Shown here piece after piece: positions 16,906 to 24,900 of a DNA stretch of 64,000 nt. The first letter of the stretch is position 1, and each line of letters begins with the position of its first letter. The DNA is from Alteromonas sp. a30 (GTDB taxonomy: Bacteria > Pseudomonadota > Gammaproteobacteria > Enterobacterales > Alteromonadaceae): the NCBI RefSeq assembly GCF_026788005.1, contig NZ_JABEPE010000008.1, positions 124,001-188,000 of the forward strand, given 5' to 3'. The notes under the pieces were generated by a model. The model did not search any database. It worked only from the letters and a program-made list of their open reading frames with translations, and had not been told where the DNA came from. Both the position numbers and the translations under genes were made by a program.

Positions 16906-17622
16906 ATGAAAAACGAAATCAGTTTTAAACTGTCGGGAAGGTATGCCTTATTCACCGACCCAATAACCAAAGTTGGCGGGGAAAAATGCACATACCATAT
17001 CCCTACCTACGAGGCATTAAAAGGCGTGCTTAAATCCATTTATTGGAAGCCAACACTTATTTGGCATGTCGATAAAGTGCGAGTAATGAAGTCGATTCGC
17101 ACACAAACCAAAGGCACTAAGCCATTAGTGTGGAACGGTGGCAATAGCCTTGCCATTTATACCTTCCTTCACGATGTTGAATACCAAGTGAAAGCGCACT
17201 TTGAATGGAACGAACATCGCCCAGAGTTAGAAAAAGACCGTATTGATGGCAAACACTTTTCTATTGCTAAACGCATGTTAGAAAAAGGCGGGCGACAAGA
17301 CATTTTCCTCGGTACAAGAGACTGCCAAGGCTACGTTGAGCCTTGCGAATATGGCGAAGGCGATAGCCCTTATGATGACTTGGATGAATTAAGTTTTGGC
17401 ATGATGTTTCATGGTTTCGACTACCCAGACGAAACCGGAACAGAAGAGATGCATTCCCGATTCTGGCACGCCAAAATGCAACATGGTGAAATTCAGTTTC
17501 CCCGTCCAGAAGATTGCGATCACCGCCACTTCGTTCGAAACATGGCAGCCAAAGCCTTCGATATCGACGCCAACATGACCCATGTTGAAGTGTTAGAAAG
17601 TCAGTTGGAGAAGCCTCTATGA
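16906..17622 (+). CDS. cas5c: Type I-C CRISPR-associated protein Cas5c (Cas5d), repeat endoribonuclease
   Basis: This is a 238-aa RAMP-family protein. In I-C systems, which lack Cas6, Cas5 cuts the repeat RNA at the 3' base of its hairpin and stays bound to the 11-nt 5' handle. The N-terminal FKLSGRYALFTDPITKVGGEKCTY block and YEALKGVLKSIYWKP are typical of this family. The ribosome-binding site AAGGA overlaps the stop of the preceding small ORF. The 3' end overlaps cas8c by 4 bp (ATGA). Because it recognises the hairpin, the altered stem of the pseudo-repeat upstream is directly relevant to it. Confidence 0.95.
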   Translation: MKNEISFKLSGRYALFTDPITKVGGEKCTYHIPTYEALKGVLKSIYWKPTLIWHVDKVRVMKSIRTQTKGTKPLVWNGGNSLAIYTFLHDVEYQVKAHFEWNEHRPELEKDRIDGKHFSIAKRMLEKGGRQDIFLGTRDCQGYVEPCEYGEGDSPYDDLDELSFGMMFHGFDYPDETGTEEMHSRFWHAKMQHGEIQFPRPEDCDHRHFVRNMAAKAFDIDANMTHVEVLESQLEKPL

Positions 17623-19637
17623 GCTGGATGCAACGCCTTTACGACACCTACGAAAGAGGCATGACACTTGATCTAGATGAAGATCAAAAGCCAATGCCCA
17701 TTAGCCACACACTTCAAAATGCGCATATTGAAATTGTAATAGACAAGTTAGGCAACTTCGTTCGCGCCAATCCTAAAGAGAAGTTTCAGGTTGTTCTACC
17801 TGCCACAGAAAAATCCGCAGGCCGAAGCAGCGGCGAAGCGCCCCATCCCTTAGCCGACAAGCTACAATACGTAGCCGGGGACTATGCAAGTTTTGGCGGA
17901 CAAAAAAAGCACTACTTCGCTAGCTACCAAGAACAATTAAAAACGTGGTGTGATTCGGAGTTTGCTCACCCCAAAATACAAGCAGTGCTAAATTACATAT
18001 CTAAAGGTTCCGTTATTAGCGACCTTATTAAAGCCAAAGTTTGTTATGTTGATGATGAAAACACACTGCTCACTACATGGCCTTACGAAGTCACTGAGGA
18101 AAACCCTGTCCCGACACTTTTCAAAGCCTTACCAAAAGAAGCAGGAAAGCTAGACCAAGGTAACGCTTTGGTATGCTGGACAGTTGAAAACGATGGTGAT
18201 TTACCTTCTGAAACATGGTTGCACCCCGATGTTCAACAACGTTGGATTGACTTTGACGCAATCAATGCTGGCAAACAATCCATGTGTTTTATTACTGGTG
18301 AAATCAAACCTATTGCCAGTAACCACCCCGCTAAACTGCGCCATACTGGCGATAAAGCCAAACTCATTTCCGCCAACGATAGTTCCGGCTTTACCTACCG
18401 AGGACGCTTTGAAAGTGACTCACAAGCTTCTAACGTCAGTGTTGAAGTAACGCAAAAAGCACATAATGCGCTTCGCTGGCTAATAGATCGCCAGCCCAAA
18501 GGCAGAAATGGCGACCAAGCCATTGTTGTATGGGCTATATCTGGTAAAGACTCACTGCCAGCGATGACCAGCACCGTCGATCTTGATGATTGGGATGACT
18601 TCGACAGCGATAATGCTGATCAGTCAGCGAATCATGAAGATGCCACGGTTGACCTCACCATAGACCTAGGCCAGCAATTTGCAGCTCAACTACAACGTTA
18701 CATGAAAGGTTATTGGCAAGGTAAAAACGCCCTTGAACCCGATGAAACAGTTTGCATCATGGCACTGGATTCAGCCACTCCGGGCCGAATGGGCATTGTG
18801 TATTACCGAGATTTTCGCGCCAAAGAATACGTGCAAATGATTGAGCGTTGGCACAGTGAATTTGCGTGGCCGCAACGCATTACCAAAGAAGAAGAACAGG
18901 AAGGGAAAAAGCCCAAGTCTGTTACGCGATGGATACCCAGCGCACCTTCACCGTGGAGCATTCTGCAGACCACCTACGGCAACATTGTAAAAAGCAACGA
19001 AACGCTGAAAAAGAACCTAAATGAAAGGATTATGCCTTGCATTATTGAGGGTCGCCCTTTTCCAGAAGATTTAGTCAATCTCGCGGTTAACCGGGCGAGC
19101 AATCCAAATAGCGGGGAGTATTGGGAGTGGGAGCGCAATTTAGGCGTTGCCTGCGCATTATACCGAGGATTCCACCACCCCAATCGCCAACCTAAAAAAT
19201 CCAAACAAAAGGAATGCACCATGAGCTTGAACAAAGACAATCGCTCACGAGATTATTTATACGGTCGCTTACTCGCCGTAGCTGAAAAAATTGAAGAAAC
19301 CGCGCTTTATGTTGCAGGGGTAAAACGAACAACTACCGCAGCACGCTTAATGCAGCGCTTTTCTCAGCGACCTTTTAGTACATGGAATACGCTTTACCGA
19401 CAAATTCAGCCTTATATTCAGCAACTTACCGTTAGCAGAGAAGGCTTTATTCACAACCGAAAAATGGACTTAGACGAAATAACCAGTGCATTTGAAGACA
19501 CCGATTTTACTAATGATTCACCACTCACAGGCGAGTATTTACTTGGGTTCCACTGCCAAAGAATGGCATTGCGTAGCAGTAAAAAAGACACACCCGACAC
19601 CAACGCCGAAACTGAAACCACAACCGCTGCCGAATAA
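17619..19637 (+). CDS. cas8c: Type I-C Cascade large subunit Cas8c (Csd1)
   Basis: This is a 672-aa Csd1/Cas8c protein. It recognises the PAM and anchors Cascade on DNA. The family look is clear from the start SWMQRLYDTYERG, the GDxAxFGG-like DYASFGGQKKHY segment, the AIVVWAISGKDS block and the C-terminal helical part. Start and cas5 stop overlap as ATGA. The acidic DWDDFDSDNADQ insert near residues 325-340 looks like a linker. The C-terminal 138 residues can be made separately from an internal start (see the cas11c entry). Confidence 0.95.
   Translation: MSWMQRLYDTYERGMTLDLDEDQKPMPISHTLQNAHIEIVIDKLGNFVRANPKEKFQVVLPATEKSAGRSSGEAPHPLADKLQYVAGDYASFGGQKKHYFASYQEQLKTWCDSEFAHPKIQAVLNYISKGSVISDLIKAKVCYVDDENTLLTTWPYEVTEENPVPTLFKALPKEAGKLDQGNALVCWTVENDGDLPSETWLHPDVQQRWIDFDAINAGKQSMCFITGEIKPIASNHPAKLRHTGDKAKLISANDSSGFTYRGRFESDSQASNVSVEVTQKAHNALRWLIDRQPKGRNGDQAIVVWAISGKDSLPAMTSTVDLDDWDDFDSDNADQSANHEDATVDLTIDLGQQFAAQLQRYMKGYWQGKNALEPDETVCIMALDSATPGRMGIVYYRDFRAKEYVQMIERWHSEFAWPQRITKEEEQEGKKPKSVTRWIPSAPSPWSILQTTYGNIVKSNETLKKNLNERIMPCIIEGRPFPEDLVNLAVNRASNPNSGEYWEWERNLGVACALYRGFHHPNRQPKKSKQKECTMSLNKDNRSRDYLYGRLLAVAEKIEETALYVAGVKRTTTAARLMQRFSQRPFSTWNTLYRQIQPYIQQLTVSREGFIHNRKMDLDEITSAFEDTDFTNDSPLTGEYLLGFHCQRMALRSSKKDTPDTNAETETTTAAE
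19221..19637 (+). CDS. cas11c: Internal in-frame start in cas8c: Cas11c small subunit
   Basis: Within cas8c an in-frame ATG at 19221 (codon 535) is preceded by AAAAGGA with 7-bp spacing, a ribosome-binding site at least as good as those of the operon genes. The product would be 138 aa, beginning MSLNKDNRSRDYLYGRLL and mostly helical. In type I-C systems an internally translated Cas11c from the cas8c 3' end is established as the Cascade small subunit. Position, length and signal here fit that closely. Confidence 0.8.
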   Translation: MSLNKDNRSRDYLYGRLLAVAEKIEETALYVAGVKRTTTAARLMQRFSQRPFSTWNTLYRQIQPYIQQLTVSREGFIHNRKMDLDEITSAFEDTDFTNDSPLTGEYLLGFHCQRMALRSSKKDTPDTNAETETTTAAE

Positions 19638-19663
19638 TACGGAATTTTAAGGAGAACCAACTC

Positions 19664-20536
19664 ATGAGCCTAGAAAACAAAATTGATTTTGCCCTGATTT
19701 TTACTGTGAAAAACGCCAACCCAAATGGCGACCCACTAAACGGCAATCGCCCGCGCACCGACTACGCAGGTTTTGGCGAGATTTCCGATGTGTGCTTAAA
19801 ACGTAAAATTCGAGATCGCTTGCAAGATGCAGGAGAAGCGATTTTTGTACAGTCGGATGAAAGCAAAACCGACGGAATGACGAGTTTACAAAACCGTGCA
19901 TATTCCGATGAATTCGGTTTAGGGAAAGATGCATTCAATTCTAAAAAAACGCCTATCGAGAAAACAATCAAAGACGCTAGCGAGAAATGGTTTGATGTGC
20001 GCGCTTTTGGTCAAATCTTCGCTTACAAAGGCGACAAAAAAGGTGAAGGTTGCTCAATTCCAATTCGAGGTCCCGTTTCTTTACACTCCGCGTTCAGTAT
20101 TGAGCCTGTAAGCGTAACCAGCACGCAAATTACCAAAAGCGTCAGTGGTGAAGGTAATGGAGAGAAGAAAGGCTCAGATACAATGGGCATGAAACATCGC
20201 GTTGATGATGCCACTTACGTTGCTTACGGCGCAATGTCACCTCAACTTGCTGAAAAAACTGGATTCAATTTAGAAGATGCCGAAGCGTTAAAAAATGTAC
20301 TCCCTAAATTATTCGAAGGTGATGCTTCCTCTGCCAGACCGGAAGGTAGCATGGCGGTTGAATACCTCGTTTGGTGGAAACACAACAGCAAATCTGGTCA
20401 GCATTCCTCGGCAAAAGTACATCGCGCATTAAGAGAGCACATTGAACAAGGCAAAGCGCTCACACAAGGCAGCATTCAAGACTCCCTTGTTACCGCTTTC
20501 CCTGACTTAAAAACCGAAGTCATTGCGGGTTTTTAA
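19664..20536 (+). CDS. cas7c: Type I-C Cascade backbone protein Cas7c (Csd2)
   Basis: This 290-aa Csd2-family RAMP protein forms the crRNA-binding filament of Cascade and kinks the guide at every sixth base. The N-terminal NANPNGDPLNGNRPR motif is diagnostic for Cas7 of I-C/I-B type, as are the FDVRAFGQIFA block and the GMKHRVDDATYVAYGAMSP segment. AAGGAG precedes the ATG. The gene follows cas8c by 26 bp. Confidence 0.96.
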   Translation: MSLENKIDFALIFTVKNANPNGDPLNGNRPRTDYAGFGEISDVCLKRKIRDRLQDAGEAIFVQSDESKTDGMTSLQNRAYSDEFGLGKDAFNSKKTPIEKTIKDASEKWFDVRAFGQIFAYKGDKKGEGCSIPIRGPVSLHSAFSIEPVSVTSTQITKSVSGEGNGEKKGSDTMGMKHRVDDATYVAYGAMSPQLAEKTGFNLEDAEALKNVLPKLFEGDASSARPEGSMAVEYLVWWKHNSKSGQHSSAKVHRALREHIEQGKALTQGSIQDSLVTAFPDLKTEVIAGF

Positions 20537-20563
20537 TTGTTAATGACTAAGAGCAATTAACTA

Positions 20564-21181
20564 ATGCCCGATCTTCGCCTCATTCCTTTATCGGCGCTGC
20601 AGCACTATGCGTTTTGTCCGCGCCAATGTGCGTTAATTCATAACGAGCAAGCGTGGGCAGACAACTTCCTGACCGCCACTGGCAACCGTTTGCACAAGCG
20701 TGTAGACAGTGGCGAGCCGGAAACGCGCAAAGGTGTGCGCTTTGAGCGCGCGGTAATGGTGAGCGCGGAGAAATTGGGCATCACCGGCAAATTGGATCTT
20801 GTCGAAAAGGACTTGAAAACAGGGCAACTCACCCCTGTCGAATACAAAAAAGGCAAGGAAAAGCCCGGTAATTGGGACAAAATTCAGCTTTGCGCACAAG
20901 GGTTATGCTTGGAAGAAATGACTCAGCAAACCATCGCGCAAGGCTGCTTGTGGTATTGGGAAACGCGGCATCGATTAGACGTTCCCTTCGACGATGCATT
21001 ACGCCAACAAACGTTGGATGTTATCGACAAGGTAAAAGCGCTTTTTTCGTGTTCAACCTTGCCTCGTCCCGTGTTTGAAAAGCGCTGTAACGCCTGTTCT
21101 CTCATCGACATATGCAACCCTAAAATACTCGCCAAAGACACAAGTTCGCAGTATGTGCAAAGGCTGTTCGACCCAGAATAA
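20564..21181 (+). CDS. cas4: CRISPR-associated exonuclease Cas4
   Basis: This is a 205-aa RecB-family nuclease with the Cas4 iron-sulfur cysteines: two in the N-terminal FCPRQCALIHNEQ and two or more in the C-terminal RCNACSLIDIC. The catalytic motifs GKLDLVE and VEYKKGK (D...ExK) are intact. Cas4 trims prespacers and checks for the PAM during adaptation. It precedes cas1 by 17 bp. The cas4-cas1-cas2 stretch looks richer in G+C than the genes before it. Confidence 0.95.
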   Translation: MPDLRLIPLSALQHYAFCPRQCALIHNEQAWADNFLTATGNRLHKRVDSGEPETRKGVRFERAVMVSAEKLGITGKLDLVEKDLKTGQLTPVEYKKGKEKPGNWDKIQLCAQGLCLEEMTQQTIAQGCLWYWETRHRLDVPFDDALRQQTLDVIDKVKALFSCSTLPRPVFEKRCNACSLIDICNPKILAKDTSSQYVQRLFDPE

Positions 21182-21198
21182 TCAGGCCGAAATACACC

Positions 21199-22218
21199 AT
21201 GAAAAAGCTTCAAAATACGCTTTATCTGACTCGGGACACGCTATACGCCCACAAAGAACGCGAAGCGATTGTTATCAAAGAAGAAAAAGCCACGCTGCTG
21301 AAAATTCCTATTCACACGATTGGGCACATTTACTGTTTTGGGCAGGCAAAAGTGTCGCCGAGTTTAATGCAACATTGCTGCGAAAATGACGTGAACCTCG
21401 CCTATTTTGACCTATTTGGTCGTTATCAGGCGCGTATTCAAGGAAGGGTTTCGGGCAATGTTTTGTTGCGCCGTGCGCAGTATCGCTTAAGTGATAGCGA
21501 TCCGGAAAACATCGCAAAAAACATCATTGCTGCCAAAATGCAAAATGCTCGAAAGCTGCTTCAACGCCGTTTACGTAATCATGGCGACCACCCTGCAATG
21601 GCAAATGTGGTTTCTGGCTTAGCCTTTTCCATTGAGCAAGTGAAAAACGCGCAATCTTTAGAACAAATTCGCGGCATCGAAGGTGACGCAGCCGCACAGT
21701 ATTTTTCGGTTTTTCAGTATTTGATCCGCGACGATTTACACAAAAACTTCGCCTTTAATGGGCGTAACCGACGCCCACCGAAAGATGCAATAAACGCACT
21801 GCTTTCGATGGTGTACTCGGTGATAGGCCAAGATATTTCGGGCGCGTTGCACGCTGTAGGGTTAGATCCGCAGGTCGGCTTTTTACATGCCGACAGGCCG
21901 GGACGAGACAGTTTGTCGCAAGATTTGCTTGAAGAATTACGCGCGTATTTGGCGGATAGTTTGGTGCTATCTTTAATTAATAAAGGGCAGCTAAAGCCCA
22001 AAGACTTCACCACGGAAGTTAGCGGCGCGGTTCGTTTAACAGATGATGCGCGCAAGTTGCTTTTTGCTACTCTACAGCAACGTAAGCAGGAAGTGATCAC
22101 TCACCCATTTTTAAACGAGAAGGTGGAAATTGGTTTGTTACCGCACATTCAAGCCATGTTATTGGCACGGCATTTACGTGGTGATATGGCGCAATACCCG
22201 CCGTTTTTATCGCGCTAG
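21199..22218 (+). CDS. cas1: CRISPR integrase Cas1 (type I-C)
   Basis: This is a 339-aa Cas1 with the beta-rich N-terminal domain (KLQNTLYLTRDTLYAHKERE) and the helical catalytic domain. The catalytic acidic and His residues fall in GIEGDAAAQYF (Glu), VGLDPQVGFLHADRPGRDSLSQDLLEE (His, and Asp/Glu downstream). It integrates spacers at the leader-repeat junction together with Cas2. Full length, no frameshift, so the locus appears capable of adaptation. Confidence 0.97.
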   Translation: MKKLQNTLYLTRDTLYAHKEREAIVIKEEKATLLKIPIHTIGHIYCFGQAKVSPSLMQHCCENDVNLAYFDLFGRYQARIQGRVSGNVLLRRAQYRLSDSDPENIAKNIIAAKMQNARKLLQRRLRNHGDHPAMANVVSGLAFSIEQVKNAQSLEQIRGIEGDAAAQYFSVFQYLIRDDLHKNFAFNGRNRRPPKDAINALLSMVYSVIGQDISGALHAVGLDPQVGFLHADRPGRDSLSQDLLEELRAYLADSLVLSLINKGQLKPKDFTTEVSGAVRLTDDARKLLFATLQQRKQEVITHPFLNEKVEIGLLPHIQAMLLARHLRGDMAQYPPFLSR

Positions 22219-22230
22219 GAGGCTGGAATT

Positions 22231-22524
22231 ATGTTGGTTTTGATTACTTATGATGTGAGTTTTGAAACGGAAGGCGGTAAACGGCGTTTAAGGAACATTG
22301 CGAAGATTTGTCAAGATTACGGTATTCGCGTGCAGTATTCTGTTTTTGAGTGTGATGTGGACCCAGCGCAGTGGGTGCGATTGCAGGAGGAGTTGTTCGC
22401 GGCCTACGATGCTTCTGTTGATAGTTTGCGGTTTTATAAGTTAGGGAAGAATGGTCAGAAAAAGGTGGAACATCATGGTGCGAAGCCTGCTTTTGATGCG
22501 TTTAAGTCGCCGATGATTATTTAG
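22231..22524 (+). CDS. cas2: CRISPR-associated protein Cas2
   Basis: This 97-aa ferredoxin-fold protein has the typical start MLVLITYDVSFETEGGKRR, with the conserved Asp in TYDV. Cas2 dimers bridge two Cas1 dimers in the integrase. GGAGG precedes the ATG, 12 bp after the cas1 stop. It is the last cas gene. The array lies 213 bp downstream. Confidence 0.97.
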   Translation: MLVLITYDVSFETEGGKRRLRNIAKICQDYGIRVQYSVFECDVDPAQWVRLQEELFAAYDASVDSLRFYKLGKNGQKKVEHHGAKPAFDAFKSPMII

Positions 22525-22737
22525 TTTTTACTGCAACGTATCGCTCTGAATTTGGTGAACTGTGCTAAGTGAGCACCTCAAATCAGCGCTATTATCGAAA
22601 CTAAGCAACTGCGCTAAGTGGTGCTTCTGCGCTAAGTGAATACCCTTTTAAAACACGCTTTTCGTCATCCATGACCGCTGCACCTCGACATCCTGTCTCG
22701 GAGCGTTTTAAAAGGGCATATCACTCATCGCTTCTGA
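22525..22737. other. cas2-to-array gap with short repeats
   Basis: The gap contains three direct copies of a (T/C)GCTAAGTG motif. Two are extended to AACTG(T/C)GCTAAGTG at 22558-22571 and 22607-22620, and a third, TGCGCTAAGTG, lies at 22628-22638. A perfect 12-bp inverted repeat, CCCTTTTAAAAC (22643-22654) / GTTTTAAAAGGG (22705-22716), encloses 50 bp. It marks the leader-distal side of the array and could be a transcription end or an old integration scar. No gene is seen. Confidence 0.6.
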
Positions 22738-23624
22738 GGATAAATCCACGCTCCCGCGAAGGGAGCGACAACGCCAATAACACAGGCTCTATCGACCAGA
22801 GCGTTTCAATCCACGCTCCCGCGAAGGGAGCGACATTCCTCAAGCTTTTCACCGGATTTAATATCGAAGTTTCAATCCACGCTCCCGCGAAGGGAGCGAC
22901 GGACCACGGCAGCGGCTTCAAAAGCAAAATGATGTTTCAATCCACGCTCCCGCGAAGGGAGCGACTTTAGCACAAATCAAAAACCTACCTCAAATTGATG
23001 TTTCAATCCACGCTCCCGCGAAGGGAGCGACTTTTAGGTGGATTTCTCTCATCGGATGGTTCAAATGTTTCAATCCACGCTCCCGCGAAGGGAGCGACAA
23101 TAAAACGTTGCGCCAATTTGGCGCGGCTTTAAGTTTCAATCCACGCTCCCGCGAAGGGAGCGACTGTTCTAGCGAGGGATTAACACTAAACGTTTCAGTT
23201 TCAATCCACGCTCCCGCGAAGGGAGCGACTTCTTTTTGCTCTTCCACGCTCTGCCCAAGGTATGTTTCAATCCACGCTCCCGCGAAGGGAGCGACGAGGC
23301 CGTAACAGCAAGAGCGAATCAAACCTTGTGTTTCAATCCACGCTCCCGCGAAGGGAGCGACGCCTCGAAGCGGTTTGCAAACGAAGCTCAGCAAGTTTCA
23401 ATCCACGCTCCCGCGAAGGGAGCGACTGGACTTAGGATATTTGCTGGCTTGAGTTTGTGGTTTCAATCCACGCTCCCGCGAAGGGAGCGACAAGGTTCCG
23501 ACCAGTACCGCACCAAGGGAAACAAGTTTCAATCCACGCTCCCGCGAAGGGAGCGACATTTTGGTTCTAACTCATGGGACAAAGGGTTAACCGTTTCAAT
23601 CCACGCTCCCGCGAAGGGAGCGAC
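22738..23624 (-). CRISPR. Type I-C CRISPR array, 14 repeats and 13 spacers
   Basis: Repeats are 32 bp, starting at 22738, 22803, 22869, 22934, 23000, 23067, 23133, 23198, 23264, 23330, 23395, 23460, 23526 and 23593. On the plus strand each begins GTTTCAATCCACG, has the stem CGCTCCC/GGGAGCG and ends GAC. Spacers are 33-35 bp. Known I-C crRNAs carry the handle TGGATTGAAAC at their 5' side, which lies on the minus strand here, so the array should be transcribed leftward from a leader at its right end. The leftmost repeat has three changes in its first five bases, as expected for the old, leader-distal end. The other thirteen are identical by eye. All spacers are different. Their targets cannot be identified without a search. 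Confidence 0.98.
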
Positions 23625-23801
23625 TGCCCCTTCTGCAAGCCAGAAGTGGCAAGGGGCGAAATGGCATTTTGCGCTAACCTCGAATTTTACGCACTTTTTC
23701 GGCGTCCAAATTTTAACCAAAAACTATAAACCTCTGTTTTTAATATGAATTTAGTATGCGCTAGACCCCTAGGGTTTTCATGTGAACCAAGGGTTAGCGC
23801 A
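23625..23801 (-). promoter_or_regulatory. Predicted CRISPR leader
   Basis: The AT-rich region to the right of the last intact repeat is the expected leader for leftward transcription. Directly at the first repeat is an inverted repeat, GCCCCTT (23626-23632) / AAGGGGC (23651-23657), with an inner TTCTG/CAGAA pairing. A longer-range perfect 10-bp inverted repeat, TGCGCTAACC (23670-23679) / GGTTAGCGCA (23792-23801), frames the rest. Such elements could serve Cas1-Cas2 docking or a bending protein. The leader's right limit is a guess. Confidence 0.6.
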
Positions 23802-23835
23802 GATCTAAAAAGATTTGGAAGGATTGGAGCAAGAC

Positions 23836-23870
23836 AAAGCATACTTTTCTGAATGCAAATTTGAGCGAGC
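23836..23870. repeat. Dispersed intergenic repeat, copy 1
   Basis: AAAGCATACTTTTC (23836-23849) plus TGAGCGAGC (23862-23870) occurs again at 27494-27507 and 27521-27529 with nearly the same spacing. It looks like two worn copies of a short intergenic repeat family. Confidence 0.5.
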
Positions 23871-23953
23871 GCTCTTTAAAAAGTACGATACCTTGAGCGA
23901 CTTTGGCTTGCTTTAACCTTTCAAAGCTTCACACAAACCGCTGGAAACAAAAA

Positions 23954-23977
23954 CGGGCTTCCAATTATGAAAGCCCG
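23954..23977 (-). terminator. lexA terminator
   Basis: The stem CGGGCTT/AAGCCCG with a 10-nt loop is followed on the minus strand by a T-run, 37 bp past the lexA stop codon. It separates lexA from the CRISPR leader, which is read in the same direction. Confidence 0.8.
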
Positions 23978-24013
23978 CTCAAAAAATTAGTTAACTCAAG
24001 CAATAAGGCAAGG

Positions 24014-24637
24014 TTACATCAAGGCATTATTCCGCATTACGCCAACAGCTAAGCCTTCAATTTCAAAATACTGCGTTGTTAGATCAACATGAATTGGCTT
24101 AAATTCCTCATTCTCTGCGTGAAGTAGAATCTCGTCGCCTTTGCGCTCAAAACGCTTCACGGTAACGTCTTCGCCAACCCGTGCTACCACGACTTGACCA
24201 TTTCTAACGTCAGTTGTTCTATGCACAGCAAGTAGGTCGCCATCCATAATGCCTATGTCGCGCATACTTTCGCCGTTTACGCGCAGTAAATAATCGGCTT
24301 TGGGATGAAAGAAGCCCGGATCGATTTGGAAATGAGATTCGATATGCTCTTGCGCCAGAATCGGCTCACCTGCTGCAACGCGCCCAATTAAAGGAAGCCC
24401 TTCATCTTCGGCGTGATCGTCGAGCGGTACATTTAATTTGATACCACGAGAAGTACCTGGCAACACCTCGATAACGCCTTTTCGGGCCAGCGCTTTTAAG
24501 TGTTCTTCGGCAGCATTGGCTGAACGAAACCCAAGCTGCCGGGCAATTTCAGCCCGAGTTGGCGGCATTCCAGTATCTGAAATGGTGCTTTTAATAAGTT
24601 CTAAAACTTGTTCCTGACGGGGAGTTAGTGGACGCAT
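24014..24637 (-). CDS. lexA: SOS repressor LexA
   Basis: This is a 207-aa LexA with an N-terminal winged helix DNA-binding domain (residues 1-65, [26 protein letters not shown] contains the recognition helix) and a C-terminal peptidase domain. The self-cleavage bond A89-G90, catalytic S124 and K161 are all present. RecA filaments stimulate its cleavage. Two LexA boxes directly in front of the gene show autoregulation. It is divergent from plsB, as in Escherichia coli and many relatives. Confidence 0.97.
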   Translation of the reverse strand: MRPLTPRQEQVLELIKSTISDTGMPPTRAEIARQLGFRSANAAEEHLKALARKGVIEVLPGTSRGIKLNVPLDDHAEDEGLPLIGRVAAGEPILAQEHIESHFQIDPGFFHPKADYLLRVNGESMRDIGIMDGDLLAVHRTTDVRNGQVVVARVGEDVTVKRFERKGDEILLHAENEEFKPIHVDLTTQYFEIEGLAVGVMRNNALM

Positions 24638-24644
24638 AAACAGC

Positions 24645-24681
24645 CTGTTATTTCATACAGTTTTACTGGTAGTATATACAG
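24645..24681 (-). promoter_or_regulatory. Tandem LexA boxes in front of lexA
   Basis: Two perfect CTG-N10-CAG boxes lie side by side, CTGTTATTTCATACAG (24645-24660) and CTGGTAGTATATACAG (24666-24681), with the nearer one 7 bp from the lexA start. The centre-to-centre distance of 21 bp (two helix turns) matches the double operator of E. coli lexA. Confidence 0.93.
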
Positions 24682-24900
24682 TCAAATTAAAAACTCAAAC
24701 GCTAAATGTCACCCAACAACCAGATTGACAAACATTTATTTGAAATTAATTGTACTAATGAAGGTCTAACAGGGGATCTTGTGGTTCATGACTTGTGTTA
24801 CATGCCGGTATTTTACACTTACAATTTATTCACATTGGCATTACACAGGTGCATTATGAGCGTGTTAGAATGCGCGCGTCTTAAGAAACGGGCTTTTTAA

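Noticed and set aside
23720-23731. Second possible target of the crRNA-like guide in the leader (AAAACTATAAAC)
   Set aside because: It has a seed mismatch at position 4 and no TTC PAM, so a chance match is more likely.
22671-23748. Open reading frames across the CRISPR array on both strands (repeated APFAGAWIET-like peptides)
   Set aside because: They are translations of the 32-bp repeats plus spacers and have no independent coding support.
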